The notes below the pieces were generated by a model. The model was not told the DNA's origin and searched no databases. It was given only the letters and a program-made list of their open reading frames with translations. A stretch of 64,000 nucleotides of DNA from Babylonia areolata (lineage: Eukaryota > Mollusca > Gastropoda > Neogastropoda > Buccinidae). The DNA is taken from positions 15,463,810-15,527,809 of the forward strand of contig NC_134883.1 of assembly GCF_041734735.1 (NCBI RefSeq), written 5' to 3'. Positions within the stretch are counted from its first letter, which is position 1; each line of letters opens with the position of its first letter. Below, one piece after another: positions 1-9,585 of this stretch. The translations under genes and the position numbers were made by a program.

Positions 1-740
1 ACCCTCCCCACACCCCCGAAAGAAACCTGTTCCTCAATGATGGTATTTGTCTGCTGGCTGCTGTTTCTTGGAATCGTCTGTGCTTCATACCACGTATGGT
101 TTCTTGTTCTTTTGTTCTTCCGCCAAACATTTTGTCTTTGTTACTGACACTTGTTTTTTTACTGACGCTGAGTATTTTGTCTTTGTTACCAACTCTGTTT
201 TGTTATTGATGCTGAGTATTTTGTCATTGTTACTGGCTAACACCAATCTTTGTTTTTTTTTCCTGTTGTCTGTTGTTTGATTCTCAATGGCCTGTTTCTC
301 ACGTCGTCTCTTTTATTTGTACATGCGTAGTTTGTGAAGTGGTATATATTTTTGGAGAGTTGCTGAATCATTGAAAATGCTGTATTTGGGATTTTTATTG
401 TACTTAACGTGATTCTCTTGTCCTTGAATGACTTTAGTTGAACATATTTGAAGATGATTATTTACGTTTGTATTTTCCCATCTGTTTTTTGTGTGTTTTT
501 GTTGTTGTTTTTTTAAATGAGCTGAGATAATGACCGAAACAAGGCAAGTGTGGAGAATACGTCTTCTGTAGTTTGGGTCATAAGTTGATAGATCTACCTT
601 GGTCATAACCCGCTGTTTGAGTCATTACAGACAGGAATGTAACTGGAACTGGTTGAGATAATTCAGCTGTAGTAAACAAAGGTTTCTTGTTTAGTTGTTG
701 TTTTTTGCCAGCATTTTGTCTTGATAACTAGCTGGCATAA
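1..740. other. T-rich non-coding DNA
   Basis: No convincing gene. Bases 100-240 contain a loose tandem repeat of about 50 bp around TATTTTGTCTTTGTTACTGA. The short open frames here lack splice context and composition typical of coding sequence. Confidence 0.5.
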
Positions 741-741
741 C

Positions 742-828
742 AAAAGGTCCCCATAGCTGTTGTGTTTTTTGTTGTTGTTTTTTTTATAAAAAACAACAAC
801 AAAAAACACAACAGCTATGGGGACCTTT
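742..828. repeat. Perfect foldback hairpin, about 41-bp arms
   Basis: The left arm starts AAAAGGTCCCCATAGCTGTT and the right arm ends with its exact reverse complement AACAGCTATGGGGACCTTTT. The inner parts are complementary (GTT)n and (AAC)n tracts around a loop of about four bases (TATA). No arm mismatch is visible. It resembles a small-RNA hairpin in size, but the low-complexity stem and lack of mismatches fit a recent local inverted duplication or an assembly foldback equally well. Confidence 0.85.
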
Positions 829-840
829 TTTATAAAAACA

Positions 841-2740
841 ACAACTCTAAATTAAACAAGATATATGAAAAGCATCTTTGATTTCTTTTGCCACAGTTAC
901 TATTAACACCACCACCATCTGTTGTACAGTTACAGCTACCACCACCACCAATACCACTTTGGTTTCATTGACATTGTTTTGGGTTCAGATTTTGTTGTTG
1001 TTGCTGAAATAACCACCACCAACCCACCCCCTTTCTTCTTTCCCCCTCCTCTCCCGTTGATTGCCCTTGATGCCAATTATTCTTTTTCCTCTTGCTGGTT
1101 ACGTGGGGGAAATGTACCTGGACATTTTAAGTGTTATACATGCCTTTGTTTATTATGTTCAGTTACTTACAGTTTTTATGAGCAGAATGTTTGTTTTTTT
1201 TAGACAGTGTTGGGTGCAGAGATGTTTGGTGATGTGATTGTGTACATTTTTAGCTGTTTAAAACTTTTACTCATGTCATACATTGTTTTAATGATTGGAT
1301 GAGTTTGTGCAAAACAACGAGCTGAGTAAAAGGTTAGCAGTGCATTTGAGTTCGTTTTATCCACTATTGTGACATGTGTAGAGTAGCTGTGGAAGACTGA
1401 TGCGTAACTTGTGTGGGAGGAAGGTAGTAGATATGATGTGCTTAACAGGTACATTTGCATAGTTGTTTCTCAGAACAACGGTTAGGAAAAGGAGGTGGTA
1501 GGGGAAGAAGTGTTGTGTTCAGTTTGTATGTTTCAGAAGGATTGTTGAAGAATTAAGTGTTTTTTTTCTGTTCTTGGGAACAAATGAATGAAAAGTGTAC
1601 ATGTTTTTCAGTCATATTCATTTGTGGTTATTTCAGCATGTGAGAGAGGTGTATGTACGTGGTTTGTGTGTGTGTGTGTGTGTGTGTGAGAAAGGGAAGT
1701 GTGAGTGAGGATGTGTATATACATTTATGAGAGTGAGTCTATGTGCATGCTTTCACAAATAAGTGGAGTTCTGCGTGCATACATTTTGAATTACTGGTTT
1801 CTTTTATAGAATTAATTGTGTGTGTGCATTTGTGTGTGGTGTTAACAGTTTTGGGGAAAGGTGTGTAGTTTACAGTAATTACAGATAATGAAATGTATCA
1901 TCTAATTACAAGTTACCATCAGTATTATGCCAGAATAACAAGATAGGGTTCCAAGAGCTAAATTCAAAGACATTATGATTACACACACACATTGAATCAC
2001 AAATTCAGTCCAGCAGTGTCAAACAAAAGAAGCATAAAAATATTTTTAAAATGTATTAAAAAAAACAAACAAAAAAAACCACCAAACAAACAAATCGAGC
2101 TTCAACATATCAATATGTATGTTCCAGGCATAATGACAAGTTACACACCCTTCCCAAGTTTATGAATTGAGCGATAAGAAACTCTAGGGAGAGCTGGACA
2201 GTACAAGGTCTTCAGAGAAGAAGCCCCCCTCAGTCAAGTGTTTCGGCCCTTAACTCCTTACACTCAAAGGGGGCCAGGCCGCACCCAGGTCATGACTCCT
2301 GGATGCCCTAAAAACTGAAACGAAATTTATATCAAATAGTTCCCACATATTCCTCGGAAATTCTGTTTTCTCTTTCTTAACCTGCTCTTCTGATCTGCAG
2401 TTTATGATGAATGTCTGCTTTAATGTGTACTTTTCATGTCTTTTCACAGAAAAAAACTAAACTACTTGTACATTATATGTTCCTGTCGTTAGAATTTCTC
2501 CTGCAGACGTGCTGTTTTGTTTTGTTTTGGGTTTTTTTGGGGGGTTTTCTGTGCCAGTTTCAGTGGCATTACTCTTACACTGCTCATAAGTACTCCAGGT
2601 TTCCTTTTGAAAATCCAAAAGTTTAAGACACATATCCTAGTTCAAGGAAAATCAGGACATTTTTGGAAACCTATAGGTTAAAGTGTCCAGACTCAGGAAA
2701 AATTAGGGTGGTTTTTTTTTTTTAACTTTGCAGGTAATTG
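841..2740. other. Non-coding DNA with scattered simple repeats
   Basis: T/G-rich sequence with a (GT)n tract at 1667-1688. Around 2545-2600 there is a short piece resembling the repeat at 12750-12915 (shared CAGTGGCATTACTC). Nothing gene-like is seen. Confidence 0.4.
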
Positions 2741-2750
2741 ATTTATATTG

Positions 2751-2751
<1 letters not shown>

Positions 2752-2799
<48 letters not shown>
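2752..2799. repeat. (CA)n microsatellite
   Basis: Uninterrupted CA dinucleotide tract of about 24 repeats following GAAACACAC. Confidence 0.95.
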
Positions 2800-2802
<3 letters not shown>

Positions 2803-3078
2803 AATATTTTATTATCTTAACAAGAGAAATTCTTTTGCTGTGTAAAACACATAAACTAAACATGAAAATCTCAGTCATTCAACATGTGTACATAAAAGAC
2901 ATAAATTGTTCAGATGTCAACCTGGGGCAACCCATGCGTACAATCAGTAATCACAGTAGACAACAGTAACAATGGAAACCTTTAAAAGGTTATTTGGAGG
3001 AAACCATACATCATCACAGCCATACATGTGCAATACAAAATCACAGTTAAAGGATTGGCATGAAATCGCAAACTGAAG

Positions 3079-3391
3079 ATGTTTGTATTTGTATTTCTTT
3101 TTATCACAGCAGATTGCTCTGTGTGAAATTCGTTCTGCTCTTCTGGATTTTTCTCCAGAATTTTGCCAGGAACAACCCTTTTGTTGCCGTGGGTTCTTTT
3201 ACATGCGCTAAGTGCATGCTGCACACGGGACCTTGGTTTATGGTCTCATCTGAATGACTAGCGTCCAGACCACAACTCAAGGTCTAGTGGAGGGGGAGAA
3301 AATATCAGCGGCTGAGCCGTGATTCGAACCAGCATGCTCAGATTCTCTCGCTTCTTAGGTGGATGCGTTACATCTAGGCCATCACTCCACA
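3079..3391 (-). mobile_element. tRNA-derived SINE, family 2, copy a
   Basis: Read on the minus strand, the head GTGGAGTGATGGCCTAGATG and the downstream GGTTCGAATCACGGCTCAG form pol III A-box and B-box-like motifs of a tRNA-like head. A conserved body follows (CATTCAGATGAGACCATAAA type, then AAAAGAACCCACGGCAACAA) and the end is GATAAAAAGAAATACAAATA. Other copies lie at 8037, 36560, 38448, 48551 and 56504. It abuts the 3' end of the LINE that starts at about 3392. Confidence 0.85.
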
Positions 3392-4400
3392 GTGACACAG
3401 ATAGACAAAAGACATAAAATAACAATATGCAGTTTAACCGTATTTCGAGTTCAGATGTCACATTCCTTATACATACACTCTGGCATACATTTTTAGTTGA
3501 AAGAAAGCAACATTTGGTTCTGTTTGTTTTAAATTTTGGAACACAGAAACTTTTGCCTTAAGGTAAGAGTGGGTAACAATTTGCCAGCATATGGATGCTG
3601 TCATGAAGATCTGTGGGAGCGAGCGGGACAGGAACCAGTGGCCAGGCAGATACTGCGGAGGAAGTGGGGCTGGATCGGACACACCCTCAGGAAGCCAGCG
3701 TCCAGCATCACACGCCAAGCCCTGACCTGGAACCCGCAGGGAAAGAGGAAGAGAGGCCGGCCTCGCAACAGCTGGAGGCAAGATACCGAGGCAGAGCTGA
3801 AGCAGCAAGGGACCAACTGGACTGGAATGGCCAGAACAGCCCAGAACAGAGTGCGATGGCGAGGGGTCGTCGATGGCCTATGCTCCACCAGGAGCGATGG
3901 GCAAAATGAATGAATGAATGATGGATGCTGTCACTTGAAATACATGTGGCTTTTTGTCGTACTCTGACATTAGTCAATTCAGTCAAGCTGTCCTGTCTCA
4001 TACCAACGACCTTACTGCACGCATTCACAGTCCTGTTTGGCATATTCTTATTCTTCACAGCCAAACCACCATACCAGCATGTAGAAGAGAAAGTTAATGC
4101 AGATTCAATAAAACATCTATAAAAAATCCTTGAAGTACTTTCAAATTCACTCTGATGTTTCAGAGTTTCTGCAAACAATAGATGCCAGACTGGCACTTTC
4201 TGTTAATAAAATTAGTATCTGGAGTATAATTCAGCTTATGATCAAGAATAGTTCCTAGGTATTTGTATTCATGTACTCTTTCAACCTTTATGTCATTGAT
4301 AAACAGGTCAGGAACTGGAGAGAGGGTTTTTAGTTTTCTGAAATCCATTATTATTTTAGTTTTCTGAACATAAATATCTAAATAGTTCTCTTTAAATCAG
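3392..4400 (-). mobile_element. Decayed LINE reverse transcriptase 3' part, interrupted by a younger LINE
   Basis: On the minus strand, pieces of the segment after the reverse-transcriptase core are readable. First come MDFRKLKTLSPVPDLFINDI and VERVHEYKYLGTILDHKLNY (4348 down to 4170), then FYRCFIESALTFSSTCWYGG, and the tail NACSKVVGMRQDSLTEL down to about 3940. This is the usual order after the catalytic core in non-LTR elements, with the thumb-like Phe-Lys-Tyr-Leu-Gly motif intact. Reading continues on the far side of the insertion at 3604-3919 towards a 3' UTR. The frame is broken in places, so it is a dead copy. The clade is not certain; CR1/L2/Rex-like is my guess. Confidence 0.75.
3604..3919 (+). 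mobile_element. 5'-truncated LINE tail inserted in the older LINE
   Basis: The plus strand encodes [20 protein letters not shown], a Lys/Arg-Gly-Arg-Pro motif ([13 protein letters not shown]) and a final [15 protein letters not shown] before a stop. This is the standard C-terminus of many jockey/CR1-type LINE ORF2 proteins. The copy ends in a short (GAAT)n tail. ATGGATGCTGTCA occurs at 3591-3603 and again at 3923-3935, a 13-base target-site duplication. The open frame is intact over this short tail, so the insertion is younger than its host LINE. Confidence 0.85.
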
Positions 4401-4420
4401 GAGGAAAATTTTTTATTTTG

Positions 4421-4421
<1 letters not shown>

Positions 4422-4460
<39 letters not shown>
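4422..4460. repeat. (CA)n microsatellite
   Basis: Pure AC repeat beside the 5' limit of the decayed LINE. Confidence 0.95.
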
Positions 4461-4461
<1 letters not shown>

Positions 4462-5212
4462 CATGCCAACAATATGGATCATTAGCCAAGTGTCAGGTTA
4501 TACAGAATTGAAATAAATCATTTGTACTTTTTAGAAGCTGTATCTTTTAACATAGGAGTTAGATTCCGATGGCTTTTATAAAAAATCAAAAACAAAAGAA
4601 CCGACCTTACACTGCCTCTGCAACAACTTGAGTATTTTCTTCAGCATCATGGTTATGGAATGAGCCGTCAGAGCTGATTCCCTTTAGCATGAAGTTGTAT
4701 TGCCAAAGTGTAGAATGTGGAATAAGCTATACCTGCACAATGGTTTGAAATATTTCAGCGATGGCTGTACAGCCACAAAAGCAGAAAATTGACGTTTGGT
4801 GATCTTGGCTGTTAATATTGACTTCCGTGTCCGACTTTTCATAAGATTGTATTGATGAGGTACCAGTTTGACTGAAAATGTTTCACTCATTTTCAAGAAC
4901 TTTGGGTCCAGTGTCTGGTGTCTGACGTTCAGATGAATGCTTTGCATACTGAATCCCCCATACACAGCCATAAACCAACTTGTCTGCCGCAGCTTGTAGA
5001 CAGGGTTGCTTCCCTTTGCCCAGGTATGTCTGGAATCAGCTGTGAGGGTTTTATCACAAAAGGATGTCCTTTTTTTTGTCTTGAACAATTCTGTACTCGG
5101 CACCATCATGTTATGTAAACATTTCCCCGTATCTTTAGTTCAGTTTTGGTCGGAAATAAGCTATCAGAAAAGTATTTACTATTTTTCATATTTGATGCCA
5201 TTGTTAAAAACC
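4461..5212. other. Non-coding DNA, no gene supported
   Basis: A 141-codon minus-strand open frame exists (4684-5109) but has no recognisable motif. Its middle part (ATCCCCCATACACAGCCA type) resembles the repeat at 12750-12915. I treat it as repeat-derived. Confidence 0.35.
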
Positions 5213-5345
5213 TGTTCTTCTCGTTTGTTGATCACCACCCCAGTCAGTGAAGGCAGCTGTATGCTGCAGGTCCTCCACACAGCAGTTCCTCTTTCTCAGC
5301 ACCTCATTGTGGGGGTGGATGGGGAGGAATTTAATGTATCAGTAG
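5213..5345 (-). repeat. Interspersed repeat shared with 59690-59920
   Basis: The minus strand has a block around GTGTGGAGGACCTGCAGCAT followed by ACAGCTGCCTTCA. The plus strand at 59812-59885 has GTGTGGAGAACCTTCAGCGT followed by ACAGCTGGCTTCATC. The two diverged copies suggest a dispersed element of unknown class. Confidence 0.5.
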
Positions 5346-5378
5346 TGGTTTTGGCTTGTTGTGGCCTGTCCCGAGTCT

Positions 5379-5765
5379 TCTTCTTCTTCTTCTGCGTTCG
5401 TGGGCTGCAACTCCCACGTTCACTCGTATATACGCGAGTGGGCTTTTACGTGTATGACCGTTTTTAATCCGCCATGTAGGCAGCCATACTCCGCTTTCGG
5501 GGGTGTGCATACTGGGTATGTTATTGTTTCCATAACCCACCGAACGCTGACATGGATTACAGGATCTTTAATGTGCGTACTTGATCTTCTGCTTGCGTAT
5601 ACACACAAAGGGGGTTCAGGCACTGGCAGGTCTGCACATATGTTAACCTGGGAGATCGTAAAAATCTCCACCCTTTACCCACCAGGCGCCGTCACCGTGA
5701 TTCGAACCCGGGACCTTCAGATTGAAAGTCCAACGCTTTAACCATTCGGCTATTGCGCCTGTCAG
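5379..5765 (-). mobile_element. tRNA-derived SINE, family 1, copy 1, with target-site duplication
   Basis: On the minus strand the tRNA-like head reads GCAATAGCCGAATGGTTAAA, then GGGTTCGAATCACGG as B box. A conserved body follows (GTTAAAGATCCTGTAATCCA in complement form) and the 3' end is a (GAA)n tail, seen here as CTTCTTCTTCTTC. TGTCCCGAGTCT flanks both ends (5367-5378 and 5766-5777). Near full length at about 390 bp. Confidence 0.9.
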
Positions 5766-5884
5766 TGTCCCGAGTCTGAACACTGACACTTGTTCTTGCC
5801 TAGTCCGCAGGTAGTAGGGGTCTGCCCTTTTGTGGTATGGATGCTTTTTTTTTGGTTTTACTACCCAGTACTACTTCTTCTGAT

Positions 5885-6360
5885 TAACAAATAGTAAAAA
5901 GTGGTAACTCTGTCCATTCACAAGGTACACAACTTCAAGTCAGTGCTGCTTATGCTACAGATCATTTGTTAATCATTTCATCTCCTGGCCTCATTGTTTA
6001 TTAATTTCACCGAAGCAACCATGTGTTTGTTCTGTATTGCTCATGTGTTCTGTGTGGCTTGTTCAGGATTAAAGAGGCAATGCCAGTCTTGAATAAAAGC
6101 GCATTTGTATTTGCACATTTCTTCGGTCTTTGCTGCTGTGTGCACATGTCACATGATCGGTATGACAGGGCCAGCGCTTCCTTTTTATTGAGAAAGTGTC
6201 TGGGTTTGTTCCAATGTACCTTTCATTTACCTGTGTGCTAGCTGAATTGGTAGCGTAAGCAGAGCTGACTTGAAGTTGTGTACCTTGTGAATGGAGAGAG
6301 TTACCACTCTTTACTATTTGTTAATCATTTGATCTGCAGGCCTCATTGTTTATTGACTAC
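5885..6360. repeat. Inverted and direct duplication pair
   Basis: About 70 bases at 5885-5956 (ACAAATAGTAAAAAGTGGTA ... ACTTCAAGTCAG) recur inverted at 6253-6323 with a few mismatches. The block ATTTGTTAATCATTT ... GGCCTCATTGTTTATT occurs in direct orientation at 5966-6005 and 6318-6355. The arms could be ends of a foldback element or the result of a local rearrangement. No transposase is present between them. Confidence 0.7.
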
Positions 6361-6810
6361 TTCTTCTGCTTGGCCTTGATGATGGTCTTTACCTTAGAGT
6401 AAGTGGAGGACCTATTCACCTGTTCTTGTGTAGTGCCTTTCTATGCCAGTGAATCGGTGTTCTTGCACAGCACACTGCAGTGAGAAGTATCTGCTGTAAG
6501 ATGACATTGTGGCTCATACTGAGGGAGGCAGGAATGGAGCACAGGCCATTTAGGTCACTTGATTTTGTTGGACTGTAATCAGTTTCAAGTGTATTTTCTC
6601 CAGGGGACCTCCTCAACAAACTGTTGCCACAATCTGTTTTGTTTGAATCTGCTTTTTGTGACGACATTCGGATCACAAAATACACACTTGTCCGACTGTC
6701 TGGGATGATTGAACTTTCTGGCAGACATCTGGAAATGCTTTTTCCAGCCTGTACCCCGTTTTCACTGTGTCCTAGGGAAGGAGAAGCTATTAGTTTCAGT
6801 ACAGACTGAT

Positions 6811-7615
6811 ACCCAGCCTGTACCAGTTTTCTTTCAGGCAGTGGGAGGGAGAATGAGCAGTTGGTTTGACTGTTGATTGATATTCAGCCTGTACCAGTTT
6901 ACACTGAGTCAGTGGGAGGGAGAATGAGCAGTTGGTTTGACTGTTGATTGATATTCAGCCTGTACCAGTTTACACTGAGTCAGTGGGAGGGAGAATGAGC
7001 AGTTGGTTTGACTGTTGATTGATATTCAGCCTGTACCAGTTTACACTGAGTCAGTGGGAGGGAGAATGAGCAGTTAGCTTCACTGCCAATTGATATTCAT
7101 TCAGCCTGTACCAGTTTACACTGAGTCAGTGGGAGGGAGAATTAGCAGTTAGCTTCACTGCCAGTTGATATTCATTCAGCCTGTACCAGTTTACACTGAG
7201 TCAGTGGGAGGGAGAATTAGCAGTTAGCTTCACTGCCAGTTGATATTCATTCAGCCTGTACCAGTTTACACTGAGTCAGTGGGAGGGAGAATGAGCAGTT
7301 AGCTTCACTGCCAACTGATGTTCATTCAGCCTGTACCAGTTTACACTGAGTCAGTGGGAGGGAGAATGAGCAGTTAGCTTCACTGCCAATTGATATTCAT
7401 TCAGCCTGTACCAGTTTACACTGAGTCAGTGGGAGGGAGAATGAGCAGTTAGCTTCACTGCCAATTGATATTCATTCAGCCTGTACCAGTTTACACTGAG
7501 TCAGTGGGAGGGAGAATGAGCAGTTAGCTTCACTGCCAATTGATATTCATTCAGCCTGTACCAGTTTACACTGAGTCAGTGGGAGGGAGAATGAGCAGTT
7601 AGTTTCAGTGGCTGA
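6811..7615. repeat. Minisatellite, 71/75-bp unit, about 11 copies
   Basis: Units start CAGCCTGTACCAGTTTACAC and contain GTGGGAGGGAGAATGAGCAG. The first three steps are 71 bp and later ones 75 bp, because a four-base ATTC is duplicated. Two sub-families (GTTGGTTTGACTGTT versus GTTAGCTTCACTGCC) sit in separate blocks, showing stepwise expansion. A single more divergent unit heads the array. Confidence 0.95.
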
Positions 7616-8036
7616 CTGATGGCACCCCCCCACCCCCAACCCCACCCAGCCACCCTGCCACTCCCACCCCCAAATCCTCCCCTTTTCACTGAGACAAATC
7701 TGTTCCAAAGACTTCAGTGAATAAAGTTTGACAGCAGAAACTAACTAAACAAATTCTCAGCAGGACAGGTCATTCCTTATTATTTGTTATGAAACAATCA
7801 TACCCTCCTTTCTCCTGTGATAATAAATGAATTGAGTCTGCAGACCTGTCAATGCTATACTGGAAGTTACTTTCATCAACCAGGAGTTTACTTACGGATG
7901 GCAAGAAGTAGTTTTGGGGGGACAAGGAGAATTTTTTGTTTTTATCAGTCTGTCCCCAGGGCAACAAAAAATCATGTGGGTATTTCTTGCCCTTACTGAA
8001 CATGGCTGATTCAAAGTCTGCACATGGAAAGAGAGA
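7616..8036. other. Non-coding spacer with a C-rich tract
   Basis: A C/A-rich stretch lies at 7625-7680, followed by ordinary AT-rich sequence. Nothing gene-like is seen. Confidence 0.4.
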
Positions 8037-8450
8037 GGCAGTGGAGTGATGGCCTAGAGGTAACGCGTCTGCCTAGGAAGCGAGAGAATCTGAGCGCGCT
8101 GGTTCGAATCACGGCTCAGCCGCCGATATTTTCTCCCCTACCACTAGACTTTGAGTGGTGGTCTGGATGCTAGTCATTCGGATGAGACAGTAAACTGAGG
8201 TCCCGTATGCAGCATGCACTTAACGCACATAAAAGAACCCACGGCAACAAAAGGGTTGTTCCTGGCAAAATTCTGTAGAAAAATCCACTTCGATAGGAAA
8301 AACAAATAAAACTGCACGCAGGAAAAAATACCAAAAAATGGGTGGCGCTCTGGTGTAGCGACGCGCTCTCCCTGGGGAGAGCAGCCCGAATTTTACACAG
8401 AGAAATCTGTTGTGATAAAAAGAAATACAAATATAAATACAAATACGAAA
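8037..8450 (+). mobile_element. tRNA-derived SINE, family 2, copy b, near full length
   Basis: The head GTGGAGTGATGGCCTAGAGG and B box GGTTCGAATCACGGCTCAG are followed by the conserved body, including AAAAGAACCCACGGCAACAA, then GTGTAGCGACGCGCTCTCCC and GAAATCTGTTGTGATAAAAA. It ends in AAATACAAATA repeats. This is the most complete family-2 copy here together with 48551-48968, at about 415 bp. Confidence 0.9.
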
Positions 8451-8890
8451 ACATCAGTTCCAAGGTTGTGGATCACAAACTATCAGACCAACAGAAACGG
8501 ACTTAAAAAAACATACGTCTGGACATGATGTGTTTAAATCGCAGACACCCAGCATAACTACTACTACTACTTCTCGTTCATTAGGACACCCTAGCTAAAC
8601 ACTGTGGTACTTGTAGCCCCCTTCAGAGTGTAACTGTTGTCATTGTGGTGGTGTCAGTACAGTGTTTGGATAGGTCCCCTTTCCCACTTTCCTGGGATAG
8701 CTGGCTCTGTCAGCCTTAGGTGGGGGTTGAATAGAACAAAATCAATGAGGTAACGTTTGTGCTACCAGGTCAGCTGTGTGTTGCACTGGCTCTTCTCTGT
8801 GCCACCAGCTGTGTGGATTTCACCATATGTTGTGATGGACTGGCTTAGACACCAGCTCTATAGCTCTAAAAACAAGAGAGGCAAGGCCTT
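8451..8890. other. Non-coding DNA
   Basis: Contains a short (CTA)n stretch near 8560. No coding or RNA gene seen. Confidence 0.4.
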
Positions 8891-9307
8891 CAAGACTCAC
8901 TTGTGATAAATTAAGTCCCCTTGCATTAATTACAGAGTAATTTCCCTTTTTTACTATCTGCACCAAAACGTTTGCAAAATAAATAAAAATTCCATGCTTA
9001 GAAAAAGACGTTCCTGTTTGAACAAAAAATGATAATAATGACTCCTCTTGTTGTTGTGTCAGAATAAGAGGTCAAAGTGCCAAGTTTAGAGAATACAAAA
9101 AATATAGATATAACAGTAAATGCAGTTTGCATATAATTAGGCTTCTTTTTTTTATTTTTTTTGTGCCCATCCCAGAGGTGCAATATTGTTTTGAACAAGA
9201 TGACTGGAAAGAACTGAATTTTTCCTATTTTTATACCAAATTTGGTGTCAACTGACAAAGTATTTGCAGAGAAAATGTCAATGTTAAAGTTAACCACGGA
9301 CACACAG

Positions 9308-9351
<44 letters not shown>

Positions 9352-9420
9352 GCAGACAACCGAACACCGGGTTAAAACATAGACTCACTTTGTTTACACA
9401 AGTGAGTCAAAAAATTGTGA
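8891..9420 (-). repeat. Probable interspersed repeat containing a (CA)n tract
   Basis: The end carries a short palindromic pair, GACTCACTTTG and CAAGTGAGTC, around 9386-9413. An inner body has CACCAAATTTGGTATAAAAA on the minus strand, and a (CA)n microsatellite lies at 9311-9350 inside it. The sequence strikes me as a dispersed molluscan repeat, but no second copy exists in this window, so class and limits are uncertain. Confidence 0.4.
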
Positions 9421-9489
9421 GACGTCAGCATTTGGGATGCATTTTCAGTATTTGAATTTGAAAAGATTTGTAAACCGTCTTATTCCTTT

Positions 9490-9585
9490 CACTCCTCTTG
9501 GGTCTATAGGCCATGAACAAGGGTCCCCGGCAGTCCCCTGTTCTATGGCTTTGCCTGTCTGGCTTCAGGTATGGCCCATCTTCTT
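9490..9585 (-). mobile_element. Possible LINE C-terminal relic, left flank of the minisatellite
   Basis: Together with 11471-11600 on the far side of the array, this flank reads on the minus strand like the degraded end of a LINE ORF2. The far side shows RRKWGLIGIPRQ and a KWKERPTRE stretch like the [11 protein letters not shown] and KRGRPR motifs at 3604-3919. The array may therefore have expanded within a LINE tail. The match is weak and partly from memory of the family. Confidence 0.3.

Noticed and set aside
4684-5109. A 141-codon minus-strand open frame as a gene
   Set aside because: No motif, no splice signals, and part of it resembles a dispersed repeat.
5690-5760. tRNA-like sequences with good B boxes (also at 8100, 25200, 43370, 49075, 51770 and 57225)
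   Set aside because: They are heads of SINEs with conserved non-tRNA bodies, not functional tRNA genes; the acceptor stems do not close cleanly.
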